Assembly (NCBI GenBank): GCA_010909725.1
Contig: JAACMV010000006.1
Location: 62,001-126,000 of the forward strand
Length of the DNA: 64,000 bases
Source of the DNA: Picochlorum sp. 'celeri'
Taxonomy: Eukaryota > Chlorophyta > Trebouxiophyceae
Direction: 5' to 3'
This document shows, piece after piece, positions 41,601-53,620 of this stretch; the stretch's first letter is position 1, and every line of letters begins with the position of its first letter. Made by a program: the position numbers and the translations under genes. The notes beneath the pieces are model-generated. The model was given only the letters and a program-made list of their open reading frames with translations. It had not been told where the DNA came from and ran no database searches.

Positions 41601-43422
41601 TCATTCTTTACTTGCACGCCAAGCCTGCAGAGGGTACTTTTCGAGTCTTCCAAGAACAGCCCTCAGCCAGAAGAGAAGCAGCAGTCCCATCGCACATGCT
41701 GCAAACGAGACAGTATAGAATCCATCTTGAAGGGTATTGCACGTCCCATTATCCTGCTCGCACGATCCTGGCGTCCCTGATGATGTGCCACAGACTTTAC
41801 CTGGCATGTGGGTGCCAGTTTCCTTGTCAACGCATTCCTTCCTCGTTGCAAAGTCAATCAATGCGAATACGAGAACTTTGGGCACCACAACGCCAATATT
41901 TGCTACTGTATTCAACATCGTAAGATAGGCGCCACCCATGCTTGGGTCACTGATTCGATTGTAAAAATCTCCAAGGGCAGTAAACATGAGAGTTGATGAA
42001 AACGAAGTCATGAGCCCCAAAGCTACCAGAATACCAAATGCCACAGGAGCAGCAGATATATCTGAGGCTCCCATTGGGAATAAAAATACACAAAGTGTTG
42101 TAGCAGCAGCCATGACAAGGCGGATTCTGTATCCCACAAGCCAGGGTCGCAGTGGGTGAGAGGATGCTGCCCATCGACCGGCAACTAAAGCTGACAGCAA
42201 TTCTATGGGGAATTCGATTAAAACCAAGCTTGCTAGAGCTTCTTTACTAACACCTTTTTCTAACAACTTCAATGGCGCAGCGCTCTCTGCAGGAAGCATT
42301 CCTAGACGAGCAACAATCAACACAACACACAGCATTTTCACAGGAGGAAGCCGCACTGTTCTCCACAACTGCGTATACGCATGCTTGATACTTTTATACG
42401 AACTTGTCTGTTGCTCTTTCGATACTTCCATTCCATTCTCTACCTGAGACATTTTCCGCGATACCATACGTTTGCTTGGCCGGGGTCCCAGTGTTGGTGC
42501 TGCCTGGTCCACCACCACACTCTCCTCATCCTCCTCTCTCACAACAGACTGGTGCGACTGCGCATGAACAGGCCGTTCCTTCTTGAGCACACCAACAAAC
42601 AGCGTCACAACAAGGTATACCCATCCCCAAATCTCCAAATACTGCTTTAGACTAACAAGAGGAGGTCCATCCTTGTCCATTCCAAAATACCTTGCGCAAA
42701 AGGCAGGATCATTCAGAGCCAGAAATATCGTAAACGATGAAAAGTATCCTATATTCATTCCAATAGTTTGACACGTTGCCGCATACCCCACATTCTTTCT
42801 CGACAAGAGCGTGAGCGCCCAACCATCCACAGCTATATCCTGTGTTGCAGCCAACAACACCAGCACAAAGAAATACACAGTCACCTTGACGGCATCCCCA
42901 CTAAACAGCATATGCTCCACCCAACCAGCATATCGAATCATAATAAACCCAGAAATCACCTGCAAAGGCAAAATCCAACTCTTCCGCTGCCCAATCCGAG
43001 CAACATGAAGCGTGTCCACAATCGGACTCCACAGCAACTTGAACGAGTATGGATACCCCGCCAGCGTGAAGATACCAATCTTTGTATACGACATTGTATT
43101 CCTCATCAAAAAAGGCCTGCAAGCATCACTCGTATGTATTCCAGTAAAAAAATCCACTGCCTCGGAAGAAGAAGAAGATGAAACAAGAAACAACAAACAC
43201 GCACATGCTCCCCATACTCAGACCCAGAGGCACCCCCTGAATCATGTACAATATCACCAACAGCAACGCACTCTGCCACTCTGACTTCAACGAGTGACCC
43301 TCTCCTTCATGAGATCCATCCAAAACCCCCTTCACACAACCACAACAACGTCAACTCGATTCCCTCCAGGTAGATGACACATCCCTCAAACGCACCCGTC
43401 GCCTATTCACACTCCCCCTCAT
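41601..43422 (-). CDS. SLC33A1: Acetyl-CoA transporter AT-1 (SLC33A1 family)
   Basis: Multi-span membrane protein importing acetyl-CoA into the ER/Golgi lumen for acetylation. Three exons: 43422-43396 (9 codons), 43329-43205 and 43116-41601, introns 66 and 88 bp, both with GTGCGT donors; about 555 residues. Exon 2 ends LYMIQGVPLGLSMGS and the splice makes MPFLMRNTMSYTKIG, matching the family's GS.P.L...NVSYT. Next come SFKLLWSPIVDTLHVARIGQ RKSWILP, ATQDIAVDGWALTLLSR, CQTIGMNIGYFSS and, near the end, KVCGTSSGTPGSC. The frame upstream of 43329 has no ATG before a stop, so the tiny first exon MRGSVNRRR is inferred; its phase and donor fit. Confidence 0.88.
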
Positions 43423-43986
43423 ACTACTTCGCTGACTATTCAATTTCTTTGCACCCTTCTGTATTACAGCACCCATTATATGTATTCCTAAATGGCTATA
43501 GTCATTCACAAAGTTGTTCAATTCCAATCCTGGCGATCAGCAACACTTTTCGATCAACAAGAATCATCATCTCTTTTATCTCCTGTATATACTGAACTAA
43601 TTCCATATATGTAATTAGTATTTTTGGATCATGGATATATCCATCTATGCATGTAGTAGCCAATGGCAACAAGTCTGCAATCAGCAACTCTGCCTGACAT
43701 TCGAGCTGTAAAGCTTGCTACATATACATGGGTACTACTACTACTAGTATATACGAACAACCACCACCAGATCTATGCTTCCATGCAGATTCTCCATTGA
43801 ATTGAGTGCATGAATCAATGCCTTTTTCAAATCCATGAAGATGTAGGCCTCTTCCATACCTCGCAATTGCATGAGGGTGAATGTACGAGTGGAATTGGAT
43901 GCTCAATTCCATTAGAAAAACAGTATGTATCCAATATTCAGTCTTAATGAAGTATATACAAGTATATAAACACTATTGAGGGGAGA
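43423..43986. promoter_or_regulatory. Divergent intergenic region, SLC33A1 / glycosyltransferase
   Basis: 564 bp between outward-reading genes, A+T-rich, with several short ORFs of no recognisable content. Both promoters must be here; no specific element identified. Confidence 0.4.
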
Positions 43987-45419
43987 ATGAAGTCCAAACG
44001 ACGTGGACAAAAGACTCGAGACACAATCACCATGGTATGATGCGCTTTTTTTTCTCTAGGCCTTGCCAATACTTGAGCATCAGTACTGATATCATACTGT
44101 TATTTGCATTTTCATGATGAAATCACCAGGCTATGCGGATGCTTGGATCTGTGGCGGTGGTGATTGTGGCCTACATAGTGCATAGTTTGTTTCTTCTTGG
44201 AAGAGGCTCACAGAATAGTACTCCAGAGACTAGGATCTGTGCTAATATGATTGTGAAGGATGAGGCTCATACGATTGTGTCGACGATGGAGAATTTGGAT
44301 CCTCACGTGTATCAGTATTGTATCTGTGATACTGGGAGTACAGATGAGACTGTGTCTTTGATACAGGATCACTTCCGTAGGAGTGGAAAGACATTGTCTA
44401 GAGTTCTTCATCATCGATGGAGGAATTTTGGGCATAATAGAAATTTGTGTTTGCGGGATGGGTATACAGCGATGAGGAAAGACTGTGATTATTGGCTAGT
44501 GTTGGATGCAGATCAACAGGTGTATAATGAGGGAGGAGAGAGACTGGTGGATCTTGCGTTGACGCATGATGCGTATCGTTTGCGGGAAGTTTCTCATGGG
44601 TCTGAATACCATCATCTGCGGGTGATTCGAGTGAGTGAGAATTGGAGGTATGAGGGGGTGATTCACGAGGTGTTGGATTCAACAAGACCGTTTCGCAGTG
44701 GGGACATTCCTACTTCTTTTTATACGCTGCATGACACCAAGTTTAATAGAGGTATGGAGAGGGATATTGAAATCATGGAAGATGAGCTGAAACGGGATCC
44801 TTCCAATTCCAGGCTGGCATTTCACCTGGCATTGGCATACTTTAATGTGGACAAGCCCAAGGCAGTTCCATGGTATGCACGTAGGATACAATTTGGGCCA
44901 TCGTCGTCGCAGGATGAAGAAGTGTTCTGGAGTACGTTTGCCTTGGCTCAGCTTGTGGATGTGGCGCATCGCACAAAAAATGCAGACTTGATACAAGCAC
45001 TGCAGAAAGAGGGCATCTTGGACACAGACATTGTTACAATACAAGAGGTGCAAAATGCATACATGCATGCAGCAGATGTGAAACCGTACCGATTCGAACC
45101 TTGGTTACATGTAGCATCATTGTATTGGTATTATCCAGAACACAAGGATGCGCACGCATGCTACAGATTTGCCTCCAAGGGTGTCAAGGCTGGACCTATA
45201 CTGCCCCATACCTTGTTTGCACAAAACACCACAGAGTATTCTCTGAACCATTTAGCATGCGCATGCGGTCTCGAGGCTGGACAGCCCAGAGAGTCTTGGA
45301 TAGATTCTTGTTCAAAAGTCGTCAATGACTTGAGCAGGATTAGCCATTTGACATCGTATGAAACTGCTCTCAAAACAGACTGTGAGACCATCATCAACAA
45401 CAACCAGGCATCACCGTGA
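43987..45419 (+). CDS. Type II membrane glycosyltransferase (GT2-like) with C-terminal helical repeats
   Basis: Exon 43987-44034 (16 codons) and exon 44130-45419 join through intron 44035-44129 (phase 0), giving about 445 residues; a start at 44133 in exon 2 is the alternative. The joined N-terminus is basic (MKSKRRGQKTRD) before a membrane anchor SVAVVIVAYIVHSLFLL, a Golgi type II layout. The catalytic part has the GT-A entry CANMIVKDEAHTIVSTMENL, ICDTGSTDETVSLI and WLVLDADQQV (DxD), then YRLREVSHGSEYHHLRVIRV and WRYEGVIHEVL. The C-terminal 200 residues look like TPR-type helices (NSRLAFHLALAYFNV). Donor sugar and acceptor are unknown. Confidence 0.8.
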
Positions 45420-45588
45420 TTGACGAAAGGATATCTATGTATTTACACTGTGTTATTTTTTCATTGAATGAATCTGTTTTCTTCTTATGTAATATGGCGA
45501 CAGTAGTAATAAAGGAAAAAGGGAGGGAAAGGACAAGGAAGTAAGAAGAATGCAACGGTGGTTTGTGAGTTGATCGATATCCAAAGAC

Positions 45589-47653
45589 ATGACGACACTA
45601 AGTCTTGCAGCTGCTGGCACTGCGGTGGCCTTGTACTACTACTCAAATAGTAGAGATGGTAGACAAGAAGAGTTTGAGACGCATGCGAATGCGTACAGAG
45701 CACCAAAGTCGTTTTTTGAAGATTTGTATTTTTTCGCAGAGGCGTTACGGTATGGATTCGATTCTTCTTCATTCTTCTTCTGGATGTCTTCTGACAAGTC
45801 ATTTATGGCTATCATGTAGGTATATGTATGGCGAGACTCTGTATAAATGGAAAACGGCAGACTTGTTGTTGGGTCTGTACTATCTGTGTAGCAGGACACC
45901 AGAGGTGCATCCTCTGGAGGATATTGGTCGGCACGGGTCTGTGTTTGGGGTTGGGATAGAGGATGCAGGTGCGAAGCAAAAGGCTCGGATGGAGTTGCAG
46001 GCGATTGAGCGGTGTTTTGTGTACAATAGTTGTCTTCGAGAGAGGAGACCAATTTATAGGAGGAGGAGGATCCTCGAGGTGATGGGGATTCGGGAGGAGG
46101 ACTTTTTAAAGCAAGCTGTAAGTGCGGGGATATTGAAGCCGTCGTATGTGTTGGTGAAGGATGAGGAGATGAAGGCCATTATTCTTGCGATTCGAGGAAC
46201 GCATTCTGTCAAGGATGCATTTACATCATTGACTGGGGCATCCAAGCCTCATCATGTGGTTGATTCGAATGGTGTTACCCTGGGATATTCTCATTTCGGT
46301 ATGCTTGCTGCGGCGCGATGGATGAAATCAGAGGTTGGAGAGGATTTTAGACATGCACTGGAAACCAATCCAGAGTGTCGTCCTCTTGTGATTGGTCATA
46401 GTCTGGGTGGAGGGACGGCAGCCATGTTGACGATGATGTTACGGGAACAAGGTGGTGTGTTTATGGATGCCACGTGTATATCTATAGCATGCCCGGCGTG
46501 CATGACGTTGGAATTGGCTGAGAGCTGCAAGGATTATGTGACAACAATAGTGAATGGCTGCGATATCATTCCCACGATATCTGCAGGGTCTGCTGATATA
46601 TTGCGAGAAGAGGTCACGCAGAGCTCGTGGTATGCTGATTTCAAGACAGATATGCGGTCATCACGAATATTTAGGGCTTTTGAGAGTGGCATTCGGGGGG
46701 TTGGGACTGCAACGTCATGGACTGCCATTCGTTTGAGTGCGTGTTATACAAGAAGAAAGGAGGGTCATCATAAGAGGCGAAAGATGGAATCTGATGACCA
46801 TAGCAATGGATCAACATCTGTTAGTGGTAGCAATGCAAATGCGTTTAGAAGGCGTAAGATTGATGAGAATAGTCGCGATGATAGAAGATTAAAAGGTGGG
46901 AATAGCTGGTGGGTGTTACCTCGGTATTTGTCGAATACTGCGTCATACGTCATGTCGTCTTTGGGAAAGAAAGAAGATTCCTCGATACATGAGAAAGAAG
47001 GGGCTGAAGATCGAATAGATTTAGAAGAGTCACGCGCCATTGACGATCTGGCACAGGAAGACGGGCACGACAGTCTGTCTGCAGAGGCAAATTTTCGAAT
47101 GAGGGCAGTGAAGGATGCGGTTCATGATGCTGAGATTGAGGAAATGGAGCATGAAAAACATAGCAGTGCCCATGAGGATGCCGTGCCCTCTATTATTCGG
47201 CCCGGGGCATATGGGAATGTTTCTCCCAGCAAGAAGAATTTGGAATGGAAGAGATCAATGTATCCTGCTGGCAGAATTATGCATTTTGTTCCAGCATCTG
47301 TGGTTCCTGGGTATGAGAATGCGTTTGACGATGCAAATGATGATGAATTGAATGGGTGCGTGTTCGAGGACTCATCACATTCGAGAAGGGTCTCAGAGTT
47401 GAGCTTTGATGATTTTCTGGGAGTTGATGAAGCACTGGGAGCCACGTCATCACTCGAAGCCAGGTCACTGCAGGAGCCATTGCCACAACTAAAACCTGCT
47501 CCAGGTCCAGCACCGAAGAACATGATATTGCTTGATCACATTCCTCAATCGTTATATGGACGGATTCGCCTCTCGTCCTCTATTTTGTCAGACCATGTGA
47601 TCCCAAATTATCTGCGGTCGTTGGAATCTTTCAAACAGAATTTTGATATTTAA
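45589..47653 (+). CDS. Class 3 lipase / sn1-specific diacylglycerol lipase-like protein
   Basis: Exons 45589-45749 and 45820-47653 join through intron 45750-45819 (phase 2), giving about 664 residues. The N-terminus SLAAAGTAVALYYYSNSRDG is a short membrane or signal-anchor segment. The alpha/beta hydrolase core includes ILKPSYVLVKDEEMKAIILA IRGTHSVKDAFTSLTG, the nucleophile elbow VIGHSLGGGTAAML, and FMDATCISIACPACMTLELA ESCKDYVTTIVNGCDIIPTI, with Asp and His positions as in DAG lipases. Plant proteins of this type act on mono- and diacylglycerols. The second half is long, acidic and low-complexity (YMSSLGKKEDS to FDDFLGVDEA) with no known domain. Confidence 0.82.
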
Positions 47654-47767
47654 ATACGATTCATTTACAATGATCAGTTGTTGATTTTATACTCTTAGTA
47701 ATAAATATTAAAAGAGAGCATTATGTCTACATATCTCGTGATCCAAAGATGTGGCTGCCCGCTGGCT

Positions 47768-50700
47768 TCATGCCATGTATCCTTGCTCCAATCTGGCTGC
47801 TTGAATAATAGAAGGCAGTCTTGCATTTATCAGTTTTGAAGCTTGTTCTCCGCATCGATTCATCAGAATATGGGCTATAGATTTGGATTCTGTACAAAGT
47901 AGAGGAGCGGGTGTCGTATCTGCTTTCTGGTTGATGAGCGCTGACCAACGAGATGTTCCCGTCCTGATGGCATGCAATTCGATAGCCAAGGTATTGCTTA
48001 TTTTGCTGTCTTGCCTTGAATCAAGAGCCTTTAAAATCGCTGACATTGCAGTCCTTGCTTCACCTCTGCTTTTTTCAGATTCTTTCAGCTTCTCGTCGAG
48101 ATGTTGAATTGCTGGCGCCAGGAGTTTCTGCAAGTACTGCTCTGAAACCATGATGTCATTTGTCTGAAGGCACTTGGCTGCCATGTATGCCATACGCAGC
48201 TGTTTATATCTATTTCTGCAGCAGTCTTTCGACCTCAATTTCCCTTTTCTAGAAGCCGCAGCGCATGAAGCAACAGATGTAGCAGCACATCCAGCTGCAA
48301 GTGCACCAGAAGCAGTATTCCAGATAAAATCCTCTCTGGTCTCGCCACTATTAAGCAAGATTGACACGACTGTAGTGAGCACCAAATCTTCCATAGCATC
48401 CCAAGGGAACATCAGAACCTTTCTTGCATTCTCCACAGTCGTGAAATCTGGCTTCGCCTCTGGCTCCACGGCAGGCTGCGTCGTGCTTGGTCCCTCGTGG
48501 ACAGTGTCAACCTTTCTAGGTCTCCCAACCTTGCCTCTCTTTGGAGCCTCGGGAATGTTTAGCAAGAGCTGCTGCTCTAACCATACAGCTTCTGCTTCAG
48601 CTCTTCGCTTCTCCTCTTCCTCAGCGGCCCGAATCTGCTCTGTGTATGCCTGATTTGCTGTCATCTGATCCCAATCTGAGACAGCATTTGCCTCTTCATC
48701 ATCATCAATGTCAGCCTCCTGCAAGACAATCAAACACAATCAATGACGTTAGCAGATCTATTATCAGAAGACTAATATGTTGTACATCGCTGAAATAACC
48801 CATTGACGCACCCTTTCTTCCTCAGCCTCTTCAATGGCCTCAATGTCAAATTGCTCCACTTTGTATGCAGCTTCCATCTCTGCTGTGAGAGCATCTTTAT
48901 CTATTTTTCCTGAGTAATTTTCAATAAATCTGACAGCATATCGCTCAATTGGCCGGAGAGCATTATCCAGGGCTTGCATCGGGTCGTGGGATTGGTCATC
49001 CAGATGTGCCATTCTCACAACTTCCTTCATGACTTCATCGTCATCCTCTTCTTTTGGCGCTGTCTGCTCAGTATTGCCCTCACTATCCTCTTTGCTCTTT
49101 TCTTCCTCTGAAGGTGCCACTGCAGGAGGAATATCGCGAGTAAACTCTTCCATCTCAGCAGCAGTCTCTTTTTCTGCTGCAGCTGCAGCTGCAGCATCTC
49201 CCTCATCCTCAGCAGCCCGCATAGCCTCTTTCCAGACCTCTTGATCTTCCATTTGTCCAGAAGGCAGAAGAGTCTTGTTTATCTCCTCTCCATACAATAT
49301 ATCCGTTGTAAAACCTCCAGATTGTATTGCCAAGAAGTCTAGTTCTCTTTTCTGGTCACTCTTGCGCAAGATGTTCTCCTCAATAGTGTGCTCACTAATC
49401 AAGCGATAGATGTGTACCTCACGGGTTTGGCCAATCCTATGGCATCTATCCTGCGCTTGCGCATCCATTGCTGGATTCCAGTCAGAATCATAAAAAACAA
49501 CTGTATCAGCACCGGTAAGATTCATCCCTACGCCGCCACTTCGTGTCGAGAGTATGAAGCAAAATATCTTTGGGTTTGTATTAAACTTTTGCATCAGCGT
49601 TTGGCGAGCTTCTGGTTTTGTTGCTCCATCAAGCCTGACATAGGTATGTCCATGAATATTCAGAAAAGCCTCTAAAACGTCAAGCATTTTACTCATTTGG
49701 GTGAAAATGAGTGCTCGATGTCCTCCAGATTTGAGCCTGGTCAGCAAGCGAGCAAGCTCCTGAAGTTTCCCACAGTCATACTGAATCAATCGTTTATCTG
49801 GGAAGAACAGTTGCTGGCGAACCCTTGGAACATGCAGCAAGGCAGTAGATGAGGTAAATTGGTTCCAAAGATGTTCTCTCTTCGCAATCATTTCAGTGAT
49901 TGATACTGGCTGCGGACTTCCAGAAACGAGCTGAGGCATGGCTGACCTTGCCTTTGGTATGACAAAAACAAAGTTTTTTAGAATACTGTTCAACTCATTT
50001 GATCGGTCCTCTGGAAGTTTGACTGCATTCAATAAATTGGAAGATAAGGATAAAGCATTTCGATGATTCCATCGCTCGTGAATGCTGACAGGATGAGACA
50101 CAATGCATAGCTCAGAGCGCAAACTTTGACCAAAGGCTGTTGGCAGCTCTTTCATCCTGGACAAACTCAAGTCCCCTAGACTCTTTGCTCTGTCTTTCCT
50201 CCACTCTTTTCTCTTTTGTGCAATATCTCGCAGAAATTTGGATACAAGAGACAGTGATTGAGCAGATGGGGTTCGACCTAGGGATCCCAACAATGACACA
50301 TGTGCACTACCAAGAAGGGCAAATAAATCCTCCTCTGCTGTTGTTTCTGGCTCCAAAAAGGTGTTCTTTTCCTCAACTAGCTCGAGAGCATCTTTTTCCC
50401 AGGAGCACATCTCGGATGCATCCTTCAAATGCAGGATTTCTAGTTCCTCCCTGGAAATTCGAAGTGCATCCTTTATCACGAGTGAAGGCATCCTGATCTC
50501 TAGCCCATCCATATCAAAAGCCGAAATGATGGGCCGACCTTCGAACAGATCTGGATGATTACAGACTTTCCGCAGCTGCATCAAACAGTTCATGATTCCC
50601 AAGAAATTTCCTGAGGCAAGGACATTCCTGGTATCTGATTGGGACACGTATTCCTCGTAGAGCTGCCTTTGGCGCTTTGAAAGCCTACACTTGATGACAT

Positions 50701-53167
50701 GCTCATGCTTTGCAGGAAGCTGTTTTTCGACATCTTTCTTCAAGCGCCTTAGAAGGAAGGGGCGCAACACTGAATGAAGACGGTGGACAATCGCCTTGTT
50801 GTACTCTGCAGATCCCTCAACCATTCCTGTCAATGGATTTGAGAACCAATCTTTGAATTGGGCATGAGATGCGAACACTTGAGGCATCAAAAAGTGCATC
50901 AGGGACCATAACTCCATTAAATCATTTTGCAGAGGAGTACCAGTGATGAGAAGCCGTCTCTTGGAGTTGAAATTCAGCAGTGTTTGCCACCTCTGGGATT
51001 TCCAATTCTTGATCATATGCGCTTCATCTAGAATCAAATACTTCCATTTCTTGCGACGAAACACCCTAGCGTCCTGAAGGATCAGAGTATACGAGGTAAT
51101 GCACACATGAAAGGCATTAGGTTTGGACCAGCCTTGTCTTTTTGCGGCCCTTTCCTTTGGAGTTCCGTAATATGTCAGCAATTTGAATGCTGGACACCAT
51201 CTCTTAAACTCCATTTCCCAATTGAGCATGACCGAGGTTGGAACTACGATTAAATGAGGGCCCCAATCTCCACGTTCACAGGCAAGCCAGGACAAGAGGG
51301 CAATGGTTTGTATCGTTTTCCCTAAACCCATCTCATCTGCCAAGATGCCATTCAGATGCTTGTGATATAATGTGACCAACCAGTCTAATCCAATATGCTG
51401 ATATTCTCTCAACTCTCCCTTCAGCAAGAACGGAATTGGCGTCTTTACATTTGCTGTCGCAAGAGTGTAACCAGTGGGCTGGGCAGCCGCCATTGCCTCT
51501 AGAGCACCAGACATGCCTGTGTTTTCCTTCTCATCCTCTGCATTCTGTACGCTTGTTTCTGGACCTTTAATATCCTGTCTGCCATTGTATGTCTGCGGTC
51601 GATATCCTTTATACTTCGCCAGCAGCTCCTCCAATGGCAAGTCGGCATCCTCTTTCAAACCAGCTGCCTCTTCTGCTTGCAACTGGGTAAAGCTCTTTCC
51701 GCTCTCTGACAACGCCATCCTTTCTTCCTCTTCTAACGTTTCTTCATCGTCTGCATCATCATCCTCGCCTGACCGATACTCATCCTCTTCCAAGTCCACA
51801 ACAATATTGTCTTTTGTAAGCATTTCTAAATCGCTTTCCTGATTCAGATCCAAATTTTCACTCATCTGGTCCTCACTGTTGTGTACCTCTGGCTTGTAAC
51901 CTTTATACCGGGCCAACAAATCTTCTAAAGGAAGATGGGCATCATCTTCAAGGCCTGCTCTTTCTTCTGCATGAACCTGAGCAATATCTTTACCACTCTC
52001 AGCCAAAGCCAGTTGCTCCTCCTCCTCTAGAGTTCTTTCGTCATCAGCATCATCGTCCTCATCGCTTTTATATTCATCCTCATCCATGGGATCTACTGCA
52101 TCTTGTACGTCTATATCGGGCAACTCACTAAATTCTTCAGCTAGTCTGCTACGCCCACCACCATTTCGAAAGGATACTACGGGTGCTGACGACTGTCGAG
52201 ACGGCCCAGCTTGATCAGAAAGTTTTGCACGCTCCACAGGATATCCATATCTCTCGAGTAATTTCTCCAGGGGAAGCTCGGCATCCGCTGCTAAACCAAC
52301 ATTCTCATCCATCTGCTCTTGAAGCAACTTTTCACCAAGCTCAGCTGCAGCCATCCTCTCTTCTTCTTCCAGGGTAGCCTCATCATCAGCATCATCATCC
52401 TCACCACTCCGATAGTCCATACCATCGTCCTCATCCATGTACTCGCTCTCTGAGAGACCATCCTCACCAGTGCCACCACCACCAGCAGCAGTCGTACCTT
52501 GTGACACATCTTCAACCTGGCCTGCCATGCCATTCTCTCCCCTCAACCTCTCTGCCAACAAGATGCTATATTTATGAGTCTGCTTCAACAGCACATCCAT
52601 CTGTTTATCCAACACTTGCTTCTTCCTAGCATCAATCTCATTCTTCACCTTGAATGCAACCACCTTGTGTGCCTTGTTCCATAAAGCCATCACCTCCTTT
52701 GCTATCCACGCAGCCCTCTTCCTCAAGTTCTTTTCCTCCTCCTCCTCCCGAAGCACATTGCGACTCTCTACATCCATATTTGACCTCTGTGCACTCCCAG
52801 CAAGCCTCTTCGCACTCTGTATCTTCCACCGCCTCTCCTTTTGGAATTCCTTCGCCAACCATGACATTTCTTGCAGCATGTTATCCCAATGCGTCTTACC
52901 CCTCTTTGGCTCTGGAGCTGCAGGAAGCCTCATCTTTGCCACTTCCTGCTTGATCCTCTCAGCTCTCTGCAACACCTTATCCTCCTCCTCCATTTCCCGT
53001 TGCAGATGATACTGCAATTCTTCAACCGTCCATTTCTTCTGGATCACCGCATCACCCTGACTCTCATCAAACCCACCATCTTCTTGCTTAATGTCCACCA
53101 CCACCTCCTCCTCCTCCTTCAGTGCCTTGACACTCGAGGACTCTCCACCACGTCGTCTCGCACCCAT
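47768..53167 (-). CDS. PIE1: SWR1-type chromatin remodeller (PIE1/SRCAP)
   Basis: Snf2-family ATPase that exchanges H2A for H2A.Z. Exons 53167-48812 and 48718-47768 join through intron 48811-48719 (phase 0, GTGCGT), giving about 1768 residues. Order: HSA domain (KTHWDNMLQEMSWLAKEFQK ERRWK, about 90-115); three acidic repeats ending in LPLEKLLERY, LPLEDLLARY and LPLEELLAKY; SNF2 N-lobe with LADEMGLGKTIQTIALL, ILDEAHMIKNWKSQRWQ and ITGTPLQNDLMELWSLMHFL; a long insert; then C-lobe VRLDGATKPEARQTLM and CHRIGQTREVHIYRL. The split ATPase plus HSA is the SWR1/INO80 hallmark and the LPLEELL repeats point to SWR1. Exon 2 adds an AT-hook-like KRGKVGRPRK and a SANT-like FPWDAMEDLVL..CCRNRYKQL. Confidence 0.93.
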
Positions 53168-53620
53168 CTATAACCCCTATAAATACGTTAATATCAAAAT
53201 AGGGTACTCCCAAGCCCTTCTCCAAGCGCATCCAAGGAATGCTGCCGAATTCTTTTGAATGGTACGAATCCCAGTCAGAGCACCTGCTATTGGTCTATAG
53301 AGCCCTTTCTAAGTGGCAGTTCTGTACCATATACTAATATAAATACCAATCTGCATGCATAGAAGCAGCGTCGTCATCATTAGTCGTAGAATCATTTGGA
53401 CAACCAGTTCCATGCCAGTCTCTAGCCCAACCATCCAATCAACCATACCTAGTAGTCCCATATAGCGTATATAAATATCTCCGATACTGAGACTGTGCCA
53501 CACATGCAACCTTATAGGCCACCCAGTCTGCAGTCGAGATCTGCAGATCTCTAATCAGATCTCTATAAAGATCTCGAGAGCTCTCGTCTCAACCAGAAGA
53601 ATTCAACCCATTGTTGGTTC

